Below are positions 19,226-29,360 of a DNA stretch of 64,000 nucleotides, piece by piece. The notes below the pieces were generated by a model, which was not told the origin of the DNA, searched no databases, and worked only from the letters and a program-made list of their open reading frames with translations. Where the stretch lies: positions 2,666,001 through 2,730,000 of the forward strand of contig NZ_CP159218.1 of assembly GCF_040438885.1 (NCBI RefSeq). The letters are read 5' to 3'. Every line of letters begins with the position of its first letter. Position 1 is the stretch's first letter. A program made the translations under genes and the position numbers. Origin of the DNA: Nakamurella sp. A5-74 (GTDB lineage Bacteria; Actinomycetota; Actinomycetes; Mycobacteriales; Nakamurellaceae).

Positions 19226-20014
19226 GGTACTGAAAGGGGCTGTGGAAGAGCAGGTCTGGTCTCGATCAGGTCACGATCAGGGGGTCGGCACCGGTCGAGA
19301 GGCATCGGAATCATTACCCTCAAGATGATCGCACAGGGTCTCGTCAGAGTCGTTCCTTCCCAACTCAATTCGTTCATTGTGGGCCCACCACGTCGCCGCG
19401 CGATGCAGGGTCCACCTTGCTCGACCAGCGAGGACTTGACAGCGATGGGGGGGTCCAGTCGCTCCCTGTCCTGAGCGGCGAAGGAGTCGGAACATGGTGC
19501 GGCAGCATGACCGGGACCCGTCGATGACCCGACGGGGTCTCGACGCGCTCGTTCCTCGCTTGCTCGACCAGCGAGGACTTGACAGCGATGGGGGGATCCA
19601 GTCGCTCCCTGTCCTGAGCGACGAAGGAGTCGGAACATGGTGCGGCAGCACGACCGGGACCCGTCGATGACCCGACGGGGTCTCGACGCGCTCGTTCCTC
19701 GCTTGCTCGACCAGCGTCACATCATCATGGTCGAGTGCCACGCTCCTCCGTCGTTGGCGCGGTGCCCGTCTGGATTCGTCAACCGGGGCCGCGGATGATG
19801 GCGGCGCGCACTCCTGTGCAGCGCCGGACGTGCGAGTGAGCCTGCGAACCGACGCGTCCGGCATGTCCGGCGCGATCTCGACTCGCTCGTCCCTCGCTTG
19901 CTCGATCACCGCCGAACCGGCGGGGCGTGACCTCGCCGGGGTCATCCACCGACCTGTCCCGAAAGCTCGACTCCTGCGTCGCTCGTCGGCATCGGACTCG
20001 GGAGCTGCCGAGGC
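19226..20014. other. Gene-free spacer filled with repeats
   Basis: About 790 bp between the HNH gene and prmC with no supportable gene on either strand. It holds two tandem copies of a 143-bp unit and a partial third. Near 19788-19850 it holds a sequence related to the palindromic element at 63190-63294. Phrases such as CTCGACGCGCTCGTTCCTCG recur. It looks like an accumulation site for non-coding repeats. Confidence 0.75.
19417..19719. repeat. Tandem 143-bp direct repeat, two copies plus a partial third
   Basis: Copy 1 at 19417-19559 and copy 2 at 19560-19702 are nearly identical, with only a few substitutions. A third copy starts at 19703 (TTGCTCGACCAGCG) and breaks off after about 15 bases. 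The unit is not open in a way that suggests a protein repeat. Recent tandem duplication in non-coding DNA is the simplest reading. Confidence 0.9.
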
Positions 20015-20908
20015 TCAGAACGGCCGGGAGTGGTCGATCCCCAGCGACACCCGTTGCGCCGTCACGAATCTCGGCCGCCCTGCGAGGTCTGTATGGTCCT
20101 GCACGTCGGCCAGTACCCGGCGCTGCTGCAGGATCGACGGCACGCTCGCCCTCTGGGTGTCATCGTGCTCGATGCCCAGCAGGCCACCGGTACGGAGCAG
20201 CCCCGCGGCGATCGGTACCAGCACCCGGATGACGTCGAGTCCGTCTGCACCCCCGAACACCGCAACGGCCGGATCGTGCTGGGAGACCTCGGGTTCGACC
20301 GGGGTGGCGTTGGGAACGTAGGGCGGGTTGCTGAGCACCAGGTCGGCCTGTCCAGCCAGGTCATAGGTCACCCGCTCATCGGCGATGTCGCCACCGCGCA
20401 GGTCGATCGGCGTCCCCCCGCGTTCGAGGTGCCGCTCCAGATTGCGTCTGGCCCAGGCCAGGGCGTTCGGATCCCGTTCCACCGCCACCACTCTCGCGTC
20501 CGGGCGGGCAGCGGAGACGGCGAGCGCAATGGCCCCGCTCCCCGAGCACAGATCGACCACCAGCGGCGCGGAGACGTCCTTCACCGCGCGGAGTGCCCAG
20601 TCGACGAGCAGTTCGGTCTCCGGCCGCGGGATGAAGACCCCCGGCCCGACCTGGATCGTCGCCAGACCCAGCTGCACCTCACCGATGATGTGCTGCAACG
20701 GGATCCGCTGCGCACGCCGAGCGATCACCGTCCGGTAGTGCTCCACCCATTCCGGCTCCACGAGCGGCTGCAGACCGAGCCTGGTCCGCCCCACGCCGAG
20801 GATCCAGGCCGCCAGCTCTTCGGCGTCCACCTGCGGAGTGGGCACGCCAGCCGCCTCGAGTTCCTGCGCGGCCTGCCTGATCACCACCCGCAGCGGTTGG
20901 CGCTTCAT
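20015..20908 (-). CDS. prmC: Peptide chain release factor N5-glutamine methyltransferase
   Basis: A 297-residue PrmC/HemK enzyme. It methylates the Gln of the GGQ motif in release factors using SAM. The N-terminal helical domain is followed by the SAM site [15 protein letters not shown] and the catalytic NPPY motif (LSNPPYVPN). Its ATG overlaps the prfA stop (ATGA), so enzyme and substrate are co-translated, the usual arrangement. sua5 would normally come next but is displaced by about 5 kb. Confidence 0.97.
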   Translation of the reverse strand: MKRQPLRVVIRQAAQELEAAGVPTPQVDAEELAAWILGVGRTRLGLQPLVEPEWVEHYRTVIARRAQRIPLQHIIGEVQLGLATIQVGPGVFIPRPETELLVDWALRAVKDVSAPLVVDLCSGSGAIALAVSAARPDARVVAVERDPNALAWARRNLERHLERGGTPIDLRGGDIADERVTYDLAGQADLVLSNPPYVPNATPVEPEVSQHDPAVAVFGGADGLDVIRVLVPIAAGLLRTGGLLGIEHDDTQRASVPSILQQRRVLADVQDHTDLAGRPRFVTAQRVSLGIDHSRPF

Positions 20909-22011
20909 GAAGATCCTCCTGCTGCGAGCGCGAGCCGTTCGGCCCGATCTGCGGACGCGAGCGCGTCCAGCGCAGGATCCAGATCGCCGTCCAGCACCGC
21001 GTCCAGGTTGTAGGCCTTGAAGCCCACCCGATGGTCGGCGAACCGGTTCTCGCCGAAGTTGTACGTCCGCACCCGCTCACTGCGGTCGACGGTGCGCACC
21101 TGGGAGCGGCGGGACTCGGCCTCGGCCGACGCCGCCTGCTCACGAGCTGCCACCAGCAACCGGGAGCGCAGGATGCGCATTGCCTGTTCCTTGTTCTGCA
21201 GCTGGGACTTCTCGTTCTGACAGCTCGCCACGATGCCGGTCGGCAGGTGGGTGATCCGGACGGCCGAGTCTGTCGTGTTCACCGACTGGCCGCCCGGGCC
21301 GGACGAGCGGAACACGTCGATCCGCAGATCAGCGGGCAGCACGTCCACCTCGACGTCCTCGGCCTCGGGGGCCACGAACACGCCGACCGCCGACGTGTGG
21401 ACGCGGCCCTGGGACTCCGTCACCGGCACCCGCTGGACCCGATGCACGCCGCCCTCGAACTTCAGCCTGGCCCACACGCCGTCGGCCGGCGCCGGGTTGC
21501 CCGGTGCCTTCACCGCGACCGTGACGGAGGTGTAGCCGCCCAGATCGGAGTCGGCCGCCGAGAGGATCTCGGTCTTCCAGCCACGTCGCTCGGCGTACCG
21601 CAGGTACATCCGCAGCAGATCGCCGGCGAACAGGGCCGACTCGTCGCCGCCCTCCCCCGCTTTGACCTCGAGGATCACGTCCTTGGCATCGTCCGGGTCA
21701 CGCGGAGCGAGCAGTTCGGCGAGCGCCGATTCGAGCTGCACGATCCGGACGGTCAGTTCGGCAGCCTCGGCGGCGAACGTCGCGTCCTCGGACGCGAGTT
21801 CTTGCGCGGCACCGAGATCGCCGCGGACCGTCTCCAGTTCGGTGGCGGCGCGCACGATGGGCGTCAGCTCCGCGTACCGCCGACCCAGCGTGCGGGCCAA
21901 CGCCTGGTCGGCGTGCACCGCCGACTCCGACAGGCGCAGCTCCAGCTCCCGGTACTCACCGACCAGCTCGGGCACGCCGGTCACGGCGGGGGTGGTGTTG
22001 GTGGTGCTCAC
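20905..22011 (-). CDS. prfA: Peptide chain release factor 1
   Basis: A 368-residue class I release factor recognising UAA and UAG. The peptidyl-tRNA hydrolysis motif is in [20 protein letters not shown]. The codon-recognition loop is close to the PAT type ([20 protein letters not shown] follows the GGQ region). Other markers are [20 protein letters not shown] and the C-terminal [16 protein letters not shown]. It is preceded by a strong terminator hairpin, so it probably has its own promoter or depends on read-through from rpmE. Confidence 0.97.
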   Translation of the reverse strand: MSTTNTTPAVTGVPELVGEYRELELRLSESAVHADQALARTLGRRYAELTPIVRAATELETVRGDLGAAQELASEDATFAAEAAELTVRIVQLESALAELLAPRDPDDAKDVILEVKAGEGGDESALFAGDLLRMYLRYAERRGWKTEILSAADSDLGGYTSVTVAVKAPGNPAPADGVWARLKFEGGVHRVQRVPVTESQGRVHTSAVGVFVAPEAEDVEVDVLPADLRIDVFRSSGPGGQSVNTTDSAVRITHLPTGIVASCQNEKSQLQNKEQAMRILRSRLLVAAREQAASAEAESRRSQVRTVDRSERVRTYNFGENRFADHRVGFKAYNLDAVLDGDLDPALDALASADRAERLALAAGGSS

Positions 22012-22070
22012 AGACTCGCTCGTCTCTCACTGCAGGGCGGCCACCGGGGATGGTGGTCGGAAACGCGAAA

Positions 22071-22114
22071 CGGCGCCCACCCGGGTCATCGAGATGATGA
22101 GCGGGTGGGCGCCG
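22071..22114 (-). terminator. Terminator between rpmE and prfA
   Basis: A perfect 13-bp stem, CGGCGCCCACCCG / CGGGTGGGCGCCG, with an 18-base loop, starts about 10 bases past the rpmE stop. It lies 60 bp before the prfA start. It likely trims most rpmE transcripts, giving more L31 than RF1. It has no T-tract. Confidence 0.75.
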
Positions 22115-22124
22115 TGCCGAGGAA

Positions 22125-22337
22125 CTAGCGGGTGCGCTTGCCGTACCGCTGCTCGAAGCGGGCGACGCGGCCGCCGGTGTCGAGGATCTTCTGCTTGCCC
22201 GTGTAGAACGGGTGGCACTGGGAGCAGACCTCGACGGTGATCTGACCGCGGGTCTCGGTGCTCTTGGTGGTGAAGGAGTTGCCGCAACCACAGTTCACGG
22301 TGGTGTCGGTGTACTCCGGGTGGATACCGGTCTTCAT
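22125..22337 (-). CDS. rpmE: Ribosomal protein L31 (zinc-binding form)
   Basis: A 70-residue large-subunit protein. It has the CxC...CxxC zinc ligands (NCGCGNSF and [10 protein letters not shown]), which mark the zinc-binding (C+) form. The C-terminal YGKRTR basic tail is typical. ATG 22337 follows an AAGGGA site and is the normal family start. Confidence 0.97.
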   Translation of the reverse strand: MKTGIHPEYTDTTVNCGCGNSFTTKSTETRGQITVEVCSQCHPFYTGKQKILDTGGRVARFEQRYGKRTR

Positions 22338-22543
22338 CTGTGCTGGTTCCCTTCTCAGTGGCCGCCGGGTCGATCCAGGTGCGGGATGCACGGGAGTCGG
22401 GAACCGGAGCCGGGTGTACCGGACCATTCTGCCAGATCGGAGGGGTCTCGCCGGACCACGGCGGGGACCACAGGACGACGAAGAGCTGCGCTCCGCCCCA
22501 CGATCCGGGGGGACCCGTCCGCTGACTCCGCCTACAACACCGA

Positions 22544-23011
22544 TCACGGCCGGGTATTCCCGGCCTGGTCAGCGAGGGGTCGCGCTGCCACCGGGTCCGG
22601 AATCGTGACGACGAGCGCACCGGGTGGCCGTGGCCGGCCGATCCTGGCACCGATCCAGATCCCGATCTGCGTCATGAGGGCCTGGAAGCCGTACTTGCGC
22701 CGCAGCGCTGTCAGGACGTCGGTGACTCTGGCATCGTCACCGATCGCTGCGTGAGCCTCGATCGGCTCACCCACCGGTTCCCCGCGCATGCTGCACGGTT
22801 GGACGAGCACCCGGCCGTTGTTGCGGATCCGCTTGACCTTGCCCGAGGTCGGGTTGGTCCAGACCCACAGATCGCCGTCCAGCTCGACCGCCCAGACCGC
22901 CGTCGGAACGGCAACCCCGGACTTGCGGAACGTGGTCAGCAGGACGAACCGGGAACCGGCCAACACCGCAAGCGGTGCCGGCCGGTCCGTGGCCGAGTTC
23001 CCGGAGATCAC
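22544..23011 (-). CDS. PPOX-class, probably F420- or flavin-dependent oxidoreductase
   Basis: A 155-residue split-barrel protein of the pyridoxamine-phosphate-oxidase-like fold. Visible motifs are [39 protein letters not shown] and [18 protein letters not shown], the pattern of the actinobacterial PPOX/F420 family (Rv2061c-like). The cofactor and substrate cannot be fixed from the sequence. GTG 23011 overlaps the rho stop as GTGA, so it is translated with rho. Confidence 0.8.
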   Translation of the reverse strand: MISGNSATDRPAPLAVLAGSRFVLLTTFRKSGVAVPTAVWAVELDGDLWVWTNPTSGKVKRIRNNGRVLVQPCSMRGEPVGEPIEAHAAIGDDARVTDVLTALRRKYGFQALMTQIGIWIGARIGRPRPPGALVVTIPDPVAARPLADQAGNTRP

Positions 23012-25383
23012 TCCTGGCCGGGGGTGTTCTTGGCGACCTGCATGAGGAACTCGATGTTGGTGCGAGTCTTGCGCAACCGATCGAGCACCAGTTCCAGGCT
23101 CTGCTGGGTGTCCAGCGCGCCGAGCACCTTGCGGAGTTTCACCACGACGGCGAGCTCGTCCGGGCTCATCAACAGGTCTTCCTTGCGGGTGGAGGACTGG
23201 TTGAGGTCGATGGCCGGGAAGATCCGCTTGTCCGACAGGCGACGGTCCAGCTTGAGCGCGGCGTTGCCGGTGCCCTGGAACTCCTCGAAGATCACCGTGT
23301 CACCGGCCGAACCGGTCTCCACCAGGGTGGAGGCGAAGATGGTCAGCGAACCGCCGTTCTCGATGTTCCGTGCCGCGCCGAGGAAGCGCTTCGGCGGGAA
23401 CAGTGCGGTCGAGTCGACGCCACCGGACAGGATCCGGCCGGACGCCGGGGCAGCCAGGTTGTAGGCCCGGCCCAGGCGGGTGATCGAGTCGAGCAGCACG
23501 ACGACGTCGCGGCCCATCTCGACCAGTCGCTTGGCCCGCTCGATCGCCAGTTCGGCGACCATCGTGTGGTCGGCCGGCGGCCGGTCGAAGGTCGAGGCTA
23601 TGACCTCACCCTTCACCGAGCGCTGCATGTCGGTGACCTCTTCGGGACGCTCGTCCACCAGCACCACCATCAGGTGGCACTCCGGGTTGTTGGTCGCGAT
23701 CGCGTTGGCGATGGCCTGCATCACCATGGTCTTGCCGGCCTTGGGCGGCGCGACGATCAGGGCGCGCTGGCCCTTGCCGACGGGCATCACCAGGTCGATC
23801 ACCCGGGTCGTCAACAGGTGCGGTTCGGTCTCGAGGCGGAGTCGCTCGTTGGGGTAGAGCGGGGTGAGCTTGGTGAACTCGGGACGGTTCTTCGCAGCTT
23901 CCGCATCGAGGCCGTTGACCGTGTCGATCCGGACCAGCGCGTTGAACTTCTGACGCTGCTGCGACTCGCCCTCGCGGGGAGCGCGGACGGCACCGACGAG
24001 ATGGTCGCCGCGGCGCAGCCCGTGCTTGCGGACCTGGCTGAGCGAGACGTACACGTCGTTCGGACCGGACAGGTAGCCGGACGTCCGCACGAAGGCGTAG
24101 GAGTCGAGCACGTCGACGATGCCGGCCACCGGCAACAGGACGTCGTCCTCGCGGATCTCGGTGTCCGGATCGCCGCCGAGCCGATCCGTGCGGGCATTCC
24201 CGCGACGGTTGCGGGTGCTGCGATCGCGGTCGCGGTACCGGCTGCGCCGGCCACCGCGATCGTCGTCCTCGTCCTGCGAGGAGTTCTGGTCGTTACGGGT
24301 GTTCTGCCGGTTCTGGTTGTCGCGCTGACGATCCTGGCGGTCGCCGCGGTCCTGACGATCACCATCGCCCTGCTCGCTCTGGCCGTTCTGGCTGCCGGTG
24401 CTCTGGCCGTTCTGGTTGGCGGTGTTCTGATTGGCGGTGTTCTGGTTGGCAGTGTTCTGGTTGGCAGTGTTCTGGTTGCCACCACCCTGGCCGTCCCGGT
24501 CGCGATCGCGGCGGTTGCGGCGGTTGCGCCGACTGCTGCGCTCGCCCTGGTCGCCGTCCTGACGGTCTGATCCCCGCTCGGTCTGCTGATCGGACTGACG
24601 GGCGTTGTCCGCACGATCACCGCCGCCGGACTGACGATCGGTGTTCGTCGACTCCGTGTCGGCAAGTCCTGCGGCGTTCGCGTCGGAGGTTCCGGCGCGC
24701 TCGCGACGGCTGGACCGCGGGTCCTGGTCTTCGGTCTGCGTCGTGCGCGTCGAACGGTCGTCGGCCGAGCGGTCGTCGGTCGAACGGGCGTCGGTCGAAC
24801 GGGCGTCGGCCGAGCGGTTGCCATCGCCGGCGGTGAGCCGGTCGGTGTCGAAGAGCGTCGCGGACGCGGCGTCGGTGGCGGTCGGGGCGCCTGCCGCGCG
24901 GCCGGCGCGACGACGGGAGCGGGGCTGCTCATCGTCCCCAGCCGCGGTGTCGGCAGACGGTGCCGTTCGTGCAGACGGCGCAGTGCCGTCGGACGAAGCC
25001 GAGACGCTCGACGGCGCAGTGCCGTTGGACGGAGCCGAAGCGTTCGACGGCGCACTGCTGCCGGACGAAGCAGTTCCGCCGGACGAAGTTGCGGGGGTGG
25101 TCGATGCTGCGGACCCTGCCGGGGTGGCGGGGTCTGCGGGTGCGGCGCGGCGGGATCCGGCGCGCGTCGCCACCGCGGGTTGGGAGCCGCCCTGGTGTGC
25201 GCTGATCGCGGCGATCAGATCGCCCTTGCGCAGACCGGAAACTCCCTTGATGCCCATGGAGGAGGCCATGGCCTTGAGGTCGGGCAGCACCATGCCGGAA
25301 AGTCCGCCGGAGGAACGCGATGCGTTCCCCGGGGCCTTCTGACCGCGCGTGGTGGTGTCCAACAGCTCCGTGGTGTCGCTCAC
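23008..25383 (-). CDS. rho: Transcription termination factor Rho with long disordered insert
   Basis: A 791-residue Rho, almost twice the E. coli length. The N-terminal Rho_N helices (about 30-65) are followed by some 300 residues of low-complexity Arg/Asp/Asn/Gln/Ser sequence, including a run of five-residue NTANQ repeats. The cold-shock-like RNA-binding domain comes next (AGIVDVLDSYAFVRTSGYLS), then the ATPase with P-loop APPKAGKT, DERPEEVTDM and LLDSITRLGRAYN. Such inserts are known in actinobacterial Rho and change RNA binding. GTG 25383 has AAGGAA upstream. Confidence 0.97.
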   Translation of the reverse strand: MSDTTELLDTTTRGQKAPGNASRSSGGLSGMVLPDLKAMASSMGIKGVSGLRKGDLIAAISAHQGGSQPAVATRAGSRRAAPADPATPAGSAASTTPATSSGGTASSGSSAPSNASAPSNGTAPSSVSASSDGTAPSARTAPSADTAAGDDEQPRSRRRAGRAAGAPTATDAASATLFDTDRLTAGDGNRSADARSTDARSTDDRSADDRSTRTTQTEDQDPRSSRRERAGTSDANAAGLADTESTNTDRQSGGGDRADNARQSDQQTERGSDRQDGDQGERSSRRNRRNRRDRDRDGQGGGNQNTANQNTANQNTANQNTANQNGQSTGSQNGQSEQGDGDRQDRGDRQDRQRDNQNRQNTRNDQNSSQDEDDDRGGRRSRYRDRDRSTRNRRGNARTDRLGGDPDTEIREDDVLLPVAGIVDVLDSYAFVRTSGYLSGPNDVYVSLSQVRKHGLRRGDHLVGAVRAPREGESQQRQKFNALVRIDTVNGLDAEAAKNRPEFTKLTPLYPNERLRLETEPHLLTTRVIDLVMPVGKGQRALIVAPPKAGKTMVMQAIANAIATNNPECHLMVVLVDERPEEVTDMQRSVKGEVIASTFDRPPADHTMVAELAIERAKRLVEMGRDVVVLLDSITRLGRAYNLAAPASGRILSGGVDSTALFPPKRFLGAARNIENGGSLTIFASTLVETGSAGDTVIFEEFQGTGNAALKLDRRLSDKRIFPAIDLNQSSTRKEDLLMSPDELAVVVKLRKVLGALDTQQSLELVLDRLRKTRTNIEFLMQVAKNTPGQE

Positions 25384-25763
25384 GAAGTTCCTTCCTGTCC
25401 GGTCGCGATGCGATCCGGTGCGGGACGTCGCCGACCGTCTGGCCGGCGGGAACGGATCACACCCATGGCAGGGTGCGTCCGACTGAGGTGATGCTGATCC
25501 GGATGCGTCCGACGGGCCCGTTCCATGCACCCCGAATGGGGCTCATCGGAACTGTGAAGGGTGACGGGAACTTTGCGGTGTCCATGACACGGACACGCTG
25601 TCCCCCGCGAACTGGACCCACATCTCCCGGAACGACCGTAATGGTGGGGTCCGAGTGAGATGTGCGGAACCTGCAACCGCAGGTCCGCTGATCTCCTCCA
25701 GCCTAACCCTGCGGCTGACGCGCGGCAAACACGGCGCGCCACAGATCACCATCCGGCTGTTCC
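25384..25763 (-). other. rho leader and thrB-rho spacer
   Basis: A 380-bp gap with no supportable gene. On the thrB side is a hairpin, described separately. Nearer rho, TGCGTCCGAC occurs twice exactly 30 bp apart (25474-25483 and 25504-25513), and GTGTCC / GGACAC forms a small hairpin near 25580. A long leader fits the known autoregulation of rho by attenuation in other bacteria, but the promoter is not clear. Confidence 0.5.
25664..25688 (-). terminator. Terminator after thrB
   Basis: Hairpin of about ten pairs: GCGGAACCTGC and GCAGGTCCGC with a 4-base AACC loop and one bulged A. It lies about 75 bp past the thrB stop and separates the lysA-hom-thr operon from rho. Confidence 0.65.
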
Positions 25764-26729
25764 TCAGGCCTGCGCGCCGGGTCCGACGACGAGCCCGCGG
25801 GTGTCGACAGCGAGCGTCTCCGCCTCGAAACCGTCGACCTGCCACGCGTCGCGGTCGAAGTCTCGCCGGGAGCGCGGGTCGAGCAGGACCAACACCGACG
25901 GCCCCGCGCCCGAGACGGTCGCCGCGAACCCGGCATCCCGCAGGCGCAGCACCAGGTCCGCCGTCGGCCGCATCGCCGATGCCCGGTACCGCTGGTGCAG
26001 CCAGTCGTGGGTGGCCTCGAACAACAACTCGGGAGCTTGGCCGAGGGCGTACATCAACAGCGCAGAGGTCCGACTGTTCAAGGCGGCGTCGCGATGCGGA
26101 ACCGTGTCCGGCAACAAGGTCCTGGCCATCTCGGTCGACGCACCGCGATCCGCCGAGAACAGCAGCACGCTCACCTCCGGGTGGATGACGGGGCGCACCA
26201 CCCTGGTCCGACCCGATTCCTCGATCCACGACAGCGTGAACCCGCCGAGCACCGCCGGCGCAGCATTGTCCGGATGACCCTCGATGCCCGCCGCGATGTC
26301 GAGCAGGTCGCCGTCCGACATCCGCATCGACCCGTCGGGCACCAGAGCCCGGCCGACTGCCAGCCCGGCCACGATCGCCGCGGCCGACGAGCCCTGCCCG
26401 CCCCCGTGCGGGATCACGTTGTGGCACAACAGTTCCAGATCGGCGAGCGGCTCGTCGAGGGCTGCCAGGGCGCGCTGTGCGCTGCGGTGCACCAGATTGT
26501 CGGCCGACCGCGGCACGGTCGATGCGCCGCAGCCCTGCACCTCGATCCGGACTCCGGAGTCGGATCGTCTGCCCCACACGACATCGCGCTTGTCCAGTGC
26601 GAGTCCGAGGCTGTCGTACCCGGGCCCGAGGTTGGCCGAGGTCGCCGGCACGCTGACGGCGACCCAGCCCTCCCCCGGTCCGGCCATCGATCCCGGCGTG
26701 GGCGCGGGCAGGGGTGCCGGCAGGGTCAT
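25764..26729 (-). CDS. thrB: Homoserine kinase
   Basis: A 321-residue GHMP kinase that phosphorylates homoserine for threonine synthesis. The ATP loop [20 protein letters not shown] is clear. An N-terminal [20 protein letters not shown] and a C-terminal [15 protein letters not shown] complete the three GHMP motifs. It overlaps thrC by 4 bp and is last in the five-gene operon. Confidence 0.96.
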   Translation of the reverse strand: MTLPAPLPAPTPGSMAGPGEGWVAVSVPATSANLGPGYDSLGLALDKRDVVWGRRSDSGVRIEVQGCGASTVPRSADNLVHRSAQRALAALDEPLADLELLCHNVIPHGGGQGSSAAAIVAGLAVGRALVPDGSMRMSDGDLLDIAAGIEGHPDNAAPAVLGGFTLSWIEESGRTRVVRPVIHPEVSVLLFSADRGASTEMARTLLPDTVPHRDAALNSRTSALLMYALGQAPELLFEATHDWLHQRYRASAMRPTADLVLRLRDAGFAATVSGAGPSVLVLLDPRSRRDFDRDAWQVDGFEAETLAVDTRGLVVGPGAQA

Positions 26730-27820
26730 GCCAGTCCCAGTGCTCCGGCGACGGCTTCCACCGACACCGGGAGGACTTCCGGCGCCCCCATCGTCATCAG
26801 GGCGGTGTCGGGATCCTTGAGCCCGTTGCCGGTGACGGTGCAGACGATCCGCGATCCGCGGGGCAACCGGCCGTCCTCGGCGGTCTTGAGCAGCCCGGCC
26901 ACGGACGCGGCCGACGCCGGTTCGACGAACACCCCGGTCGAGGTGGCCAGCAGCCGGTAGGCGGCCAGGATCTGTTCGTCGGTGACCGAGTCGATGAGCC
27001 CGCCGGAGCTGTCCCTGGCGTCGATCGCACCACCCCAGGACGCGGGATCACCGATCCGGATCGCGGTGGCGATCGTGTCCGGGTCCTTGACGGGGTGCCC
27101 GAGCACCAGGGGCGCAGCTCCCGCGGCCTGGAAGCCGAAGATCCGCGGGAGCACGCTGCTGGTGCCGTCCTCGTGGTATTCGGTGTAGCCCTTCCAGTAG
27201 GCCGTGATGTTGCCCGCGTTGCCGACCGGCAGGCAGTGGATGTCCGGCGCATCGCCGAGCACGTCGCAGATCTCGAACGACGCCGTCTTCTGGCCCTCGA
27301 TCCGCGCGGGGTTGACGGAGTTCACCAGTTCGATGCCCTCGGTGGAGACGACCGTCTTGCGGGCCAGCTCCAGGCAGTCGTCGAAGTTGCCCTCGATCTG
27401 GAGGATCTGCGCGCCGTATGCGACGGCCTGGGCGAGCTTGCCCTGGGCGATCCGGCCGGTCGGGATCAGCACGGCAGCAGTCAGGCCTGCCCTGGCTGCG
27501 TAGGCCGCCGCCGATGCGGAGGTGTTGCCCGTCGACGCGCACAGCACCGCCCGCGCGCCGGACGCCTTCGCCGCGGTCACCGCGACCGTCATGCCGCGGT
27601 CCTTGAACGAGCCGGTCGGGTTGGCACCCTCGACCTTGAGCCAGACCTCGCCGCCAACGAGCTGGGACAGCGCCGGTGCGGGCAGCAACGGCGTCCCGCC
27701 CTCGAACAAAGTCACGATCTCGGTGCCCTCGGGCAGCGGGATGCGGCTGCGGTACGCCTCGATCAGTCCCGGCCAGCGCTGGTGCACCGGGCTGGTGGTC
27801 TGCTGGTTCTCATCGCTCAC
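26726..27820 (-). CDS. thrC: Threonine synthase
   Basis: A 364-residue PLP enzyme that turns O-phosphohomoserine into threonine. The PLP Lys is in [15 protein letters not shown]. The cofactor phosphate loop is [14 protein letters not shown], and [20 protein letters not shown] is conserved. The short actinobacterial/plant-II-type architecture lacks the long N-terminal domain of E. coli ThrC. It overlaps hom and thrB by 4 bp on each side. Confidence 0.96.
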   Translation of the reverse strand: MSDENQQTTSPVHQRWPGLIEAYRSRIPLPEGTEIVTLFEGGTPLLPAPALSQLVGGEVWLKVEGANPTGSFKDRGMTVAVTAAKASGARAVLCASTGNTSASAAAYAARAGLTAAVLIPTGRIAQGKLAQAVAYGAQILQIEGNFDDCLELARKTVVSTEGIELVNSVNPARIEGQKTASFEICDVLGDAPDIHCLPVGNAGNITAYWKGYTEYHEDGTSSVLPRIFGFQAAGAAPLVLGHPVKDPDTIATAIRIGDPASWGGAIDARDSSGGLIDSVTDEQILAAYRLLATSTGVFVEPASAASVAGLLKTAEDGRLPRGSRIVCTVTGNGLKDPDTALMTMGAPEVLPVSVEAVAGALGLA

Positions 27821-29142
27821 GACAGCTCTCCCGTCACTCTCATCACCGAGGTCACCGCGCGCACGCCCGGGAGCTCCGATACGCTGCGCACGGTCTCGGC
27901 CAGGTCGGCGTCCCTGGCCTCGTGGCTGACGATCACCAGGAAAGCGCCGTCGCCGGCGCCCTCCTGGCGGACCGTGGCGATGGAGACGCCCCTGGCGGCG
28001 AACTCGGTGGCGACAGCGGCGAGCACTCCCGCGCGATCCTCGACGTCCAGATTGACGTGGTACCGCGTCGGGACGTCACCCATCGAGCGGATCGGCAGGT
28101 CGGCGTAGGAGGATTCGCGGGGACCATGTCCACCGGCGATCCTGTTGCGCGCCACCGCGACCAGGTCGCCCAGGATGGCGGAGGCGGTCGGCGAACCCCC
28201 GGCCCCGGGCCCGGAGAACATCAATCGGCCGGCCGATTCTGCCTCGACGTACACGGCGTTGTACGCCCCGTCGACTCCCGCCAACGGGTGCCCGCTCGGC
28301 AGCATCACCGGATGCACCCTGGCCGAGACGCTCTCCCCTTCGTCGGTGACCACCCGTTCGCAGATCGCCAGCAACTTGATGACGCACCCGATCCTGGCGG
28401 CCGCCAGCACGTCGGCGGCCGTGACGGACGACATGCCCTCGCGGTGCACATCGCTGACTGCCACCCGGGTGTGGAAGCAGATCGAGGCAAGGATCGCGGC
28501 CTTGGCAGCCGCGTCGAAGCCCTCGACGTCGGCAGTCGGATCCGCCTCGGCGTATCCGAGCCGGGTCGCCTCCTTCAGCGCGAGGTCGTAGCTGTCGCCG
28601 CCGGCCGTCATCGACCACAGGATGTAGTTGGTGGTGCCGTTGACGATCCCCATCACCCGCGAGATCCGGTCCCCGGCCAGCGATTCACGCAACGGCCGGA
28701 TCAGCGGGATCGCCCCCGCGACCGCTGCTTCGTAGTAGAGGTCGGTACCGGCGGCGTCCGCCGCCTCGTACAGCGCGGGACCCTCCTGAGCCAGCAGCGC
28801 CTTGTTGGCGGTCACCACTCCCGCACCGCGCTGGAGCGCGGTGAGCAACAGTTCCCTGGCGGGCTCGATCCCGCCCATCACCTCGACGATCACGTCCAGA
28901 TCCGGTCGCCCGACGAGCGCAGCCGCGTCCGTGGTGATCAGCTCAGCCGGCAGGTTCGGGTGCTTGGCCGGGTCGCGGACGGCGATCGCCGCCAGCTCCA
29001 GACGGCCACCGACCTTGCTGGCCAGCTCCGCGCTCTGCTCCTGCAGCAGCCGGATCACCTGTGATCCGACGACCCCGGCGCCCAGCAGACCCACCCGCAC
29101 GACGCGCTCGGAACCGGCCGCCGGGCCGGTCACCCCGGTCAC
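27817..29142 (-). CDS. hom: Homoserine dehydrogenase
   Basis: A 441-residue enzyme that reduces aspartate semialdehyde to homoserine. The Rossmann loop [14 protein letters not shown] is followed by the catalytic domain ([46 protein letters not shown]). A C-terminal ACT domain ([20 protein letters not shown] onward) suggests feedback inhibition by threonine, as in corynebacteria. It sits between a small membrane-protein gene and thrC, each with a 4-bp overlap. Confidence 0.97.
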   Translation of the reverse strand: MTGVTGPAAGSERVVRVGLLGAGVVGSQVIRLLQEQSAELASKVGGRLELAAIAVRDPAKHPNLPAELITTDAAALVGRPDLDVIVEVMGGIEPARELLLTALQRGAGVVTANKALLAQEGPALYEAADAAGTDLYYEAAVAGAIPLIRPLRESLAGDRISRVMGIVNGTTNYILWSMTAGGDSYDLALKEATRLGYAEADPTADVEGFDAAAKAAILASICFHTRVAVSDVHREGMSSVTAADVLAAARIGCVIKLLAICERVVTDEGESVSARVHPVMLPSGHPLAGVDGAYNAVYVEAESAGRLMFSGPGAGGSPTASAILGDLVAVARNRIAGGHGPRESSYADLPIRSMGDVPTRYHVNLDVEDRAGVLAAVATEFAARGVSIATVRQEGAGDGAFLVIVSHEARDADLAETVRSVSELPGVRAVTSVMRVTGELS

Positions 29143-29360
29143 CGTCGGGTGGTGGAGCGGAAGACCCGGAAGGAGACCACCAGCAGTGCCAGCACCACGA
29201 CGACGGCGGCGATCGCGATCGTGGTCCGCAGCCAGTCGGGCATGGCCGGCTTGATCAGCACCACGACGATCAGCACTGCAGCCAAGGCGAGCAGCACGGT
29301 GCCGGGCACCAGCGAGGGCTGACGGTTCTTTCCCGGTCGGGCCGGGGTGGGGTCGGTCAC
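29139..29360 (-). CDS. Small two-helix membrane protein
   Basis: A 73-residue protein with two membrane helices ([19 protein letters not shown] and [20 protein letters not shown]) and a basic tail (RVFRSTTRR). It is embedded between lysA and hom with overlaps on both sides, so it is certainly translated with them. The family is not recognised. It could be a small helper of amino-acid transport or simply a conserved passenger. Confidence 0.7.
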   Translation of the reverse strand: MTDPTPARPGKNRQPSLVPGTVLLALAAVLIVVVLIKPAMPDWLRTTIAIAAVVVVLALLVVSFRVFRSTTRR

